Shown one piece after another: positions 1 through 5,525 of a stretch of DNA of 35,541 nucleotides (position 1 is its first letter; the number at the start of each line of letters is the position of its first letter). A program made the translations under genes and the position numbers. Source of the stretch: Elusimicrobiota bacterium (GTDB lineage Bacteria > Elusimicrobiota > Elusimicrobia > UBA1565 > UBA9628). The notes under the pieces were generated by a model. The model was not told the DNA's origin and searched no databases. It saw only the letters and a program-made list of their open reading frames with translations. Where the stretch lies: positions 1 through 35,541 of the forward strand of contig JAPLKL010000033.1 in NCBI GenBank assembly GCA_026388095.1, given 5' to 3'.

Positions 1-86
1 AACTTTTCAAACCGCCGGATGCGGACCCGCATGTCCGGTGGTGTGGGAGGGGACCGGCGAAGAAACTCGCCGGCCCCTATCCCGAT
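1..86 (+). mobile_element. 3' end of a group II intron (domains V and VI)
   Basis: Positions 11-42 fold as a domain V hairpin. A 9-bp lower helix (11-19 with 34-42) is followed by a two-base bulge (32-33) and a 4-bp upper helix (20-23 with 28-31). The triad position reads CGC (13-15), as known for group IIC introns. Positions 45-83 fold as domain VI: GGGA/TCCC and GGGG/CCCC helices leave A79 unpaired as the likely branch point, 7 nt before a proposed 3' end at AT (85-86). The intron body and any reverse transcriptase lie outside the window. The last 10 nt of the same intron reappear in inverse orientation at 35532-35541. The exact 3' splice site is inferred. Confidence 0.72.
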
Positions 87-443
87 CGACGATATTCCTC
101 TGTCGCGCCGACCCTATGAAGATTCTGAGTGCTGGGTCACTTTCCCATTTTTTGGATCTTCATGAAGTTGCGCGCGCAGGCGGAATGGGGCGCGCGCGGC
201 TCGCGGCGCCAAGCGCCGCGAGCGCACGAAGAGAGAGTAATGGGCCGAAGTCTCAGTGATCTGGATGGCGACCTGAAATGCTAATTATATTTATGAAATA
301 ACGATAAATTTAGCAATACCTCCAGCGCTGGAGGTGGAGGGGCTAGAAATGATGGAAAAATATGAAAAATTGGCACAACAAGCCGCCGTCTTTCGTCATA
401 GCACAAAAACTGCGTGCCGCTAAGTGACCGGCATTGGGGCTAG
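87..443 (-). repeat. 357-bp outward-facing repeat, left arm
   Basis: Read on the minus strand, this block begins at the TAG stop (442-440) of the flanking gene and runs to the intron end. The right arm at 35175-35531 is exactly as long. I count about 27 mismatches and no net indel, roughly 92% identity. Inside are a perfect 18-bp palindrome near 321-338 (centre AGCGCT), a perfect 11-bp hairpin around the centre GCGCTTGGCGC (about 206-230), and a GC-alternating hairpin with arms ending GCGCGCGC. Near its two ends the block carries TGCCGGTCACTT and, inverted, TGCTGGGTCACTT, which look like terminal inverted repeats of a short non-autonomous element. No gene is visible in it. Confidence 0.85.
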
Positions 444-2086
444 CGGGGGGGGCGCGACTCGAAGTCCAAGACCGCGGCCTCGATGTAGCGCAGCACGGCC
501 AAAGTCTCCTCGTCGCGGGAGAGGCGCTTCTGGCCGACCTTCTTGGCCACGCCGTTGAACACGTCGAGGGGCGGGGCCAGGAAGTCCTCGTAGGGGATGC
601 CGGGCATGCGGGCCTGGTCGAAATCCAGGGAGATGGACGAGGGCCGGCCGGCCAGGCCGGCGGACTCGGCCTTGGCCAAGTTCGGGGAGTCGCGGCGGAA
701 GAGGATGAGCACCGTGCCCATGCGGCCGATGAAGGGCTGGGGGTTGCGCGCGTCGAGCACCTCGTAGAGGTCGTGCTGCGAGCTCTGGAAGAAATAGACC
801 TTGTGGTTGGGGTCGCCGTGCATGGTGTACTGCAGGGCGATGTCTCCGACCGAGGCCCGGATGAGGCCGGCTTCCACGTACTGCCGGGCCTGGCCGCCGT
901 GCAGGTTGTAATGGAAGCCCACATTGGCGGTGCCGTGCGCCTCCTGGATGCGCTCGAGGACCTTGGACGCCTCCTCTCTGACGTAGGCTTGGGTCTGGTC
1001 CTTGGAGCCCAAGGCTCTGACCTTCGCCAACTCGGCGGCGAATCCCCCGCGCACCTTGCCCCAGTGGTCCTGGGCCGTGAAATTCTGATACTGGGCCAGG
1101 CGCTCGGCCTTGGCCGCGGCCTCAGGAGATTGGGCCGGGGCCTTGGCCTTCAAGGCGGCCTCGAACCGGGACACGAGGACCGGCCAGGCGGGGTCCTCGG
1201 GGTAGGCGTCGCGCTGTGCCGCCAGCCAGCCCAGCACGGTCTGCTTGGAGCCCTCGGTCATGTCCGAGAGCGGCACGTCCTTGACGGCCATGAAGTACTT
1301 GGGATAGTCCTTGGGCAGGTTGATGGGACCGCGGTCGCTGACCGGCACGGGCTGGTAGTGGCCCAGGACCAGCTTGTCCTCCAAGGCGGCCTTGGGGAAC
1401 TGGAGGACGAAGCCGGGCGAGCCGGTCTTGCGCGCCATGGAGCGGGCGTAGCCGCGCGGGAAGCTCGCCTCGTCGGCGTAGTAGGAGAGGGTCTGCTTCA
1501 TGCCGCCGCCGCTCTCCACTATGCCCTTGAGGTTCTCGAAGCTGGTGCCGTGGTAGTAGCCGGGGGCGCCGGCGTCGAACCTGGGCTCGACGACCTTGGG
1601 CCAGAGCCGGGCCGCGAAGCGCTTGAGCAGGCCGGCCTTGGGCGTCTGGGGGGCCGGCAGGGCCGAGACTTCAGGCAGGTCCGCCGCGGCCGCGGGCTTG
1701 GAGAGGCTGCCGTCGAAGAGGGCGGCGGCCTTGGCCGATCCTTCTTCGCCGCCGCTCTGGCCGGGCTGTTCCTCCTGGGCCTTCTGCTCGGGCGCGGCGA
1801 GAAGCATCGGGCCCAGGGGCGCGGCCGCGCCCTGCAGGACCGTGACGGGAACGTTGGGTGTTAGGCCGGGCGCGGGCGCCAAAGAGACGGGCTGGCTGAG
1901 CGAGGGCGCGACCAAGGAGGAAGGCGAGAGCGTCAGCGCAGGCGCGGAGAGGCTCCGGCTGACGCCGGAAAGGCCGCCGGTCTGCGGCGCGACGACCTGG
2001 ACTTCGGGCCCCGCGGCGACGCGGCTGTGCCCGGCCAGGCAGGGCGGACAGCCCAGGCCGAGGACGAGCGCCAGCAATAGCCTCAT
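440..2086 (-). CDS. Exported leader protein with two ADP-ribosyltransferase-like modules
   Basis: This is a 548-aa exported protein of unknown function. I start it at 2086 because the signal peptide MRLLLALVLGLGCPPCLAG begins there and a -10-like CATACT lies 7 nt upstream. Residues 20-130 are a low-complexity Pro/Ala/Leu leader containing LFDGS. A module starting about residue 175 reads YYHGTSFENLKGIVESGGG, followed by YADEASFPRGYARS and GFVLQFPKAAL. That order (HGT strand, 'YA' strand and helix, hydrophobic strand) resembles ADP-ribosyltransferase or RNA 2'-phosphotransferase folds. A second module near residue 390 repeats the layout (GFHYNLHGG, KVYFFQSS, GTVLILFRR). The fold is a weak inference from motif order and no catalytic Glu is identified. 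The stop codon lies inside the terminal repeat, so the repeat abuts or supplies the gene end. Confidence 0.8.
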   Translation of the reverse strand: MRLLLALVLGLGCPPCLAGHSRVAAGPEVQVVAPQTGGLSGVSRSLSAPALTLSPSSLVAPSLSQPVSLAPAPGLTPNVPVTVLQGAAAPLGPMLLAAPEQKAQEEQPGQSGGEEGSAKAAALFDGSLSKPAAAADLPEVSALPAPQTPKAGLLKRFAARLWPKVVEPRFDAGAPGYYHGTSFENLKGIVESGGGMKQTLSYYADEASFPRGYARSMARKTGSPGFVLQFPKAALEDKLVLGHYQPVPVSDRGPINLPKDYPKYFMAVKDVPLSDMTEGSKQTVLGWLAAQRDAYPEDPAWPVLVSRFEAALKAKAPAQSPEAAAKAERLAQYQNFTAQDHWGKVRGGFAAELAKVRALGSKDQTQAYVREEASKVLERIQEAHGTANVGFHYNLHGGQARQYVEAGLIRASVGDIALQYTMHGDPNHKVYFFQSSQHDLYEVLDARNPQPFIGRMGTVLILFRRDSPNLAKAESAGLAGRPSSISLDFDQARMPGIPYEDFLAPPLDVFNGVAKKVGQKRLSRDEETLAVLRYIEAAVLDFESRPPR

Positions 2087-2153
2087 GCCCCTAAGTATGA
2101 CTGAAAAGTCCCGTTTCATCCAGGGGGCATCCCCCAAATCCTATAATCACCCT
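2087..2153. promoter_or_regulatory. Divergent leaderless promoters
   Basis: A short divergent intergenic region. On the plus strand a perfect TATAAT (2142-2147) ends 6 nt before the ATG at 2154. On the minus strand CATACT (2099-2094) ends 7 nt before the ATG at 2086. Neither has a good -35. If these are the -10 boxes, transcription would start at or next to the start codon on both sides. Confidence 0.5.
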
Positions 2154-2483
2154 ATGGACAAGTGCCCTGACTGCGGGCAGTTCGGATCTATAGACGACAT
2201 CGCCTTGGCCAGCGGGCCTTTGAGCGAACTGCGGGCCCGAAGGTGCGACGCCTGCGGGCGCTTCTGGGTGAGCTGCGCGGAGATCGACGTCCTGGGCGAC
2301 GATGGACTCTTCGGCGCCTCGGCTCGGGGCGTGGCGACGCCCACGGAGCGCCGCTGCCGCGCCTGCGGCGGGATGTTGAAGGCCCTGCCCGAGCCGGCGG
2401 GCGTCTTCTCCTGCGAGGCCTGCCGGCTCCTCCTCATGGACGAGCGGAGCTACGACGAGCTGGAGCTCGAGAAGCCGGCGTAG
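2154..2483 (+). CDS. Small cytoplasmic zinc-ribbon protein
   Basis: A 109-aa protein without a signal peptide. It has four Cys pairs: CPDCG near the start, CDACG about residue 35, CRACG about residue 73 and CEAC about residue 92. These can form two treble-clef or zinc-ribbon zinc sites. The C terminus is acidic (DERSYDELELEKPA). Zinc ribbons of this sort are common in nucleic-acid-binding or adaptor proteins; no specific role can be assigned. The start is set by the first Cys-proximal Met and by TATAAT 6 nt upstream, with no Shine-Dalgarno. The next gene on the opposite strand ends 6 nt away, so the pair is convergent. Confidence 0.8.
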   Translation: MDKCPDCGQFGSIDDIALASGPLSELRARRCDACGRFWVSCAEIDVLGDDGLFGASARGVATPTERRCRACGGMLKALPEPAGVFSCEACRLLLMDERSYDELELEKPA

Positions 2484-2489
2484 GGCGGC

Positions 2490-3194
2490 CTATTTCTCCG
2501 GAGCGCCCGCGAGGCAGGGCTTGGAGAGCTCGGCTTCGTGCTCCTGCAGGCATTGGGCGATGCGGAACCCGTTCATGGGCAAATCCTTGCAGAATTTCTT
2601 GAAGTCGGACTGGCAGGCCGCGGCGACGAAGCGCGAGGGCTTGAGGGCCTTGTCGCGCAGGCTCTTGCAGGGGTCCACAAGCTCGGCTTCGTGCTCTTGG
2701 AGGCAGTTCAGGATGGCGTCGGCGAAGAGCGGGACGTAGCGGCAAGACTGCTCGATGACGGCCTTGCAGGAGGCGCGCAGGTCGCGCAGCTCCGCGCGGC
2801 GTGTCTGGCAGCCTTTGGAGAACTCGGCTTCATGCGAGTCCAGGCACCGCATGCGGATAGCCTGGGGTTGGTTGCCCGTGCAGAAGTTCTCCAGGTCGGA
2901 CCGGCAGGGGTCGCCATAAAGGACCTGCTTGGGCGGTCTCGGCGGCTGGGGCGGCGCGGGCGGCTGAGCCGCAGGAGCAGGCTGGACTGCGGGCTGGGCC
3001 TGGACCGTCTGGGTGGACTGGATCGGAGGCGCCGGCTGCTCCGGCTGGGCCGTCGGGGTCGATGCGGCCACCTGGGCCGGCTGGACCGTCTGGGTGGACT
3101 GGCTGGGGGGCGCGGGCTGGTCCGTCTGCGCGGAAGCCGCCGCGGCGAAGAGCCCGGCCATCACGGTTAAGACGTAGGTTGCGGGTCTTTTCAT
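2490..3194 (-). CDS. Exported protein with GLG1-type cysteine-rich repeats
   Basis: A 234-aa exported protein. The signal peptide (MKRPATYVLTVMAGLFAAAASAQ) is followed by about 80 residues rich in Pro/Gln/Thr in which QSTQTVQ recurs, probably a flexible linker. Three cysteine-rich repeats follow, each about 60 aa, with the pattern C-x3-D-x3-[FS]C ... [RLQ]CL-x2-HEAEL-x2-C. This matches the 'cysteine rich repeat' family (GLG1/ESL-1 type, also found in bacteria). Each repeat ends in a conserved HEAE motif. A periplasmic or surface binding role is a guess. I start at 3194; an earlier in-frame Met at 3215 overlaps the stop of the upstream gene and would precede the signal peptide. The gene lies 17 nt downstream of the DUF1684 gene, probably in one operon. 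Confidence 0.85.
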   Translation of the reverse strand: MKRPATYVLTVMAGLFAAAASAQTDQPAPPSQSTQTVQPAQVAASTPTAQPEQPAPPIQSTQTVQAQPAVQPAPAAQPPAPPQPPRPPKQVLYGDPCRSDLENFCTGNQPQAIRMRCLDSHEAEFSKGCQTRRAELRDLRASCKAVIEQSCRYVPLFADAILNCLQEHEAELVDPCKSLRDKALKPSRFVAAACQSDFKKFCKDLPMNGFRIAQCLQEHEAELSKPCLAGAPEK

Positions 3195-3211
3195 AGGGGT
3201 ATCATAGCATC

Positions 3212-4114
3212 TCAATGGTAGTGCGAGTCCTGCTCGCCGGCCCGGATCGCCACCGGCAGGGTGTTCTCCCGGGGCGGGATGGGACAGTTGAAGAATCTGC
3301 TGAAAGCGCAGGCCGGGTTGTAGGCCATATTGAAGTCAAGGATGTAAGTCCCGTCCGGGAGTCTTTTCGGCTCCACGTAGCGGCCGACCCGGTAGCTCTC
3401 CCGGCCGGTGGTCGCGTCCCGGAAGAGCACGCTCAGCGAGTCCGGCGCGCTGCCGGGCTCGAGCAGGCGGGTCGCGGCCAAGCGGCAGCGGGTCCGGCCG
3501 GCCATGAACTCGAACCAGCCCACGCGGGTCGCGCGCCGGTCCGCGCTGTGCGTGGAGCGGATCGCCACGGTCTCGGCCTTCGGGTCGCGGGTGAGCCTGA
3601 CCGCGTAGCGCAGGGACGGATCGATGGGGAAGTAGCGGATGCCGTGGTAGTCCTTCAACCGCGGGCTTTTCGGATCGAACACGATGATCGCCGGGTAGCC
3701 CTGGTGGGAGAGGCGCAGGGTGAAGCGCCCCACGCCCAGCTTCTCGGGCTCCAGCTCCGCCGCGCGGACGGGCTGGGTGCCCTTGCCCACCAGGAAGTCC
3801 GCGCCCGGGTCCACCGCCTCGACCCGGAAGCCCTGGTCGCGGGCGGAGACTCTCAGATGGTGCGGCCGCACGGTCGGCCCCGGCAAGCGCACGTCGTTGT
3901 CCTGGGCGGAGCCCACGGTCAGTGTTGTCAGCGGCCCGAAGTCCCGGCGCGCCACCGCGGCCAGGTACGAGGTGGGGTCCGACTTGAGCCAGGACCGCGT
4001 GTCCTTCCGGTCCTTCAGGATCTCTTGGCGCACCATCGCGGTCGCATCGGCCGGGGGCTGGGCGGATGCGCATGCCGGCAGGAGGGTCCAGGCCGCCAGG
4101 AGGAATAACCTCAT
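3212..4114 (-). CDS. Exported FHA-like plus DUF1684 protein
   Basis: A 300-aa protein with a signal peptide (MRLFLLAAWTLLPACASAQ; a Cys in the signal region leaves a lipoprotein possible). Residues about 60-120 read LTVGSAQDNDVRLPG ... VRPHHLRV, the GxxxDNDIxL ... SxxHxxI signature of an FHA-like beta-sandwich. The rest is DUF1684: YRVGRY, DGTYILDFNMAYNPACAF and CPIPPRENTLPVAIRAGE are the family's hallmark strings. DUF1684 proteins are conserved and uncharacterised. Canonical FHA domains bind phosphothreonine; this one has Pro-His-His where the usual Ser-x-x-His occurs and is predicted outside the cytoplasm, so phosphopeptide binding is doubtful. TAAACT ends 6 nt before the ATG, suggesting a leaderless start. 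Confidence 0.88.
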   Translation of the reverse strand: MRLFLLAAWTLLPACASAQPPADATAMVRQEILKDRKDTRSWLKSDPTSYLAAVARRDFGPLTTLTVGSAQDNDVRLPGPTVRPHHLRVSARDQGFRVEAVDPGADFLVGKGTQPVRAAELEPEKLGVGRFTLRLSHQGYPAIIVFDPKSPRLKDYHGIRYFPIDPSLRYAVRLTRDPKAETVAIRSTHSADRRATRVGWFEFMAGRTRCRLAATRLLEPGSAPDSLSVLFRDATTGRESYRVGRYVEPKRLPDGTYILDFNMAYNPACAFSRFFNCPIPPRENTLPVAIRAGEQDSHYH

Positions 4115-4178
4115 GGGGCCAGTTTAGCGCGAAACCGGCCTGGTTGACAACCGGGGCCCCGCATCCTATACTCCGTGC
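4115..4178. promoter_or_regulatory. Divergent promoter region; near-consensus sigma-70 promoter on plus strand
   Basis: On the plus strand a perfect TTGACA (4144-4149) is followed after exactly 17 nt by TATACT (4167-4172), 6 nt before the ATG at 4179. This is the best promoter in the window. It predicts transcription starting at the start codon. On the minus strand TAAACT (4126-4121) ends 6 nt before the ATG at 4114 and has no clear -35. Confidence 0.75.
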
Positions 4179-4982
4179 ATGGACAAGATCATCGCGGCCG
4201 TGCTGTTCTCCTGGGCGGGCAGCGCCACCGCCGCCGGGCATACCATGGATGTGCGGGTCTCGAACGGGAAGACCACATTTTCCCAGACGGTGAAGCTCTC
4301 CGACGGCCAGCAGGCCAACTTCGTGGGGCCCGTCGCTGGAGGCAAGTCCATGATCTTCAACGCGCTGTTGGTCACGGACCGCGGCCAGGCCGCCCCGTAC
4401 CACCTCCAGTACCAATTGGAGCTTTCGGGAGGCCAAGGCAGCCAGGCCCCCTCGCTTGAGGTCCAGAGCGCGCTGGACCTGCGGCCGGGGCTCAGCCTGA
4501 TTACAGCGGAGTGCGGCTCCTGGACCGCGGAGCTCAGCCTCGACGCGCCGGGCACGCTCGGCAAGAAGAAGGCGCCCGCGGCCTGGGACGACGCGGGCCT
4601 GGGCAATTACCGCCTTACCGTGGACGTGGTGCGCGGCTCCGCGCAGCAGCGCTGCGCCGTGACCGTCGCGCCGGGCGCGCAGGCCAACGTCATCGACCGC
4701 TTCACCCGGGAAGGGAAGAAGCACGGCTTCATCTTCAGCGTCCTGCCGGCGGCCCGGGCCGGCGGCGTCAACCTGCAGTATCAGCTCGAGTACACGCCGG
4801 TGGGGATGGAGCCCTTGCAGCTCCAGAATCAGGAGTCCCTGGCGTTCGGCCGGAAGAGCCAGACCCCGGGCCACGGCTACAAGCTCGGGCTCCTGGCCGA
4901 GGCCGCGCCGATCGCGCTTGAGGCTCCGGCGCGGACCCCGCCGGCCGATGCGGAAAGCAAGGGCGTGCCGCTGCTGCGCTGA
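4179..4982 (+). CDS. Exported protein with a duplicated beta-rich domain
   Basis: A 267-aa exported protein (signal peptide MDKIIAAVLFSWAGSATAAG). The mature part holds two related halves, about residues 25-105 and 160-245. Half one has 'TVKLSDGQQANFVGP ... YHLQYQLEL ... LEVQSALDLRPG'. Half two has 'AVTVAPGAQANVIDR ... VNLQYQLEY ... LQLQNQESLAFG'. Each is predicted to be beta-rich and centred on LQYQLE, so an internal duplication is likely. I recognise no family. A periplasmic or surface structural role fits but is unproven. The gene is convergent with the next one, 3 nt away, and has its own strong promoter. Confidence 0.82.
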   Translation: MDKIIAAVLFSWAGSATAAGHTMDVRVSNGKTTFSQTVKLSDGQQANFVGPVAGGKSMIFNALLVTDRGQAAPYHLQYQLELSGGQGSQAPSLEVQSALDLRPGLSLITAECGSWTAELSLDAPGTLGKKKAPAAWDDAGLGNYRLTVDVVRGSAQQRCAVTVAPGAQANVIDRFTREGKKHGFIFSVLPAARAGGVNLQYQLEYTPVGMEPLQLQNQESLAFGRKSQTPGHGYKLGLLAEAAPIALEAPARTPPADAESKGVPLLR

Positions 4983-4985
4983 GCC

Positions 4986-5525
4986 TCAGCGTTCCGGGGC
5001 CAAAGGCCGGAACGTCGCCAGGAAGCGTTTCCACTCCTCCAGGCCGCGGGGGCTTTCGAGGTACTCGCGCGAGGCGCTCTGCAGCTTGAGCGCCCAGAAG
5101 CCCTTGGAATCGGGCCTCAGCACGAACTCCTCGTAGATGTACTCGGTGACTTCCCCACCCTTCTGGCGGTGGCGCCGCTCCAGGCGCCGCTGGTAACGGG
5201 CGCAGTGGCGCTGCGCCACCTCGGTCATCCCGAGCTTGCTCACCGGGCCGCCCAAAGCCTCGGCGTCCTTGAGGAACGCCCCGGTCGTGGCGAAGCGCGC
5301 CTGGCGGCCCTCGTGGCGCACCGCGCTGATGCGCGCCAGCCCGTCCGTGAGCACGAAGCCTGTCGTCTCCGCCGTCAAAGGCTTGATGGTCCAATCCTTC
5401 GCGAGCTCGCAGTCGAAGAGCTTCTCCACGGTCTGCTTCCTCCAGGGCGAGTCCGGAGCCGCGCCCGCGGCGCAGGCCAGCAGCCCCAGCGCGGCCAGCG
5501 CGGCCCTAGCGAAGTTGCTGGGCAT
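4986..5525 (-). CDS. Exported protein of unknown function, coupled to upstream HExxH gene
   Basis: A 179-aa exported protein. The signal peptide MPSNFARAALAALGLLACAAGAA contains LLAC-A, so lipidation at that Cys is possible. The mature region is alpha/beta and ends in a helix with EEWKRFLATFRPL. Two Cys (FDCEL and QRHCARY) could form a disulfide. I do not recognise a family. Its start overlaps the 3' end of the upstream HExxH protein gene by 20 nt, so the two are almost certainly co-transcribed and translationally coupled. An accessory or inhibitor-like role for the protease is an inference from that coupling only. Confidence 0.8.
   Translation of the reverse strand: MPSNFARAALAALGLLACAAGAAPDSPWRKQTVEKLFDCELAKDWTIKPLTAETTGFVLTDGLARISAVRHEGRQARFATTGAFLKDAEALGGPVSKLGMTEVAQRHCARYQRRLERRHRQKGGEVTEYIYEEFVLRPDSKGFWALKLQSASREYLESPRGLEEWKRFLATFRPLAPER

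Noticed and set aside
38-259. A 73-codon frame at the left end
   Set aside because: It reads through intron domains V/VI and the structured repeat; composition and position fit non-coding RNA structure.
424-443. Terminal repeats as integron attC sites
   Set aside because: Both copies follow stop codons as cassettes do, but they face opposite ways, are 357 bp, lack core-site R boxes that I can see, and no integrase is in the window.
343-924. A 193-codon frame running from the ART-like gene into the left repeat
   Set aside because: Ser/Arg/Pro/Thr-rich off-frame translation of the ART-like gene; no motifs.
434-1864. A 476-codon plus-strand frame opposite the ART-like gene
   Set aside because: Leu/Gly/Val/His-rich shadow with no signal peptide or motif, and no ribosome site; the minus-strand frame has a signal peptide.
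2434-2745. A 103-codon minus-strand frame between the zinc-ribbon and Cys-rich genes
   Set aside because: It overlaps the Cys-rich repeat gene in a different frame and is Arg/Pro-rich without any signature.
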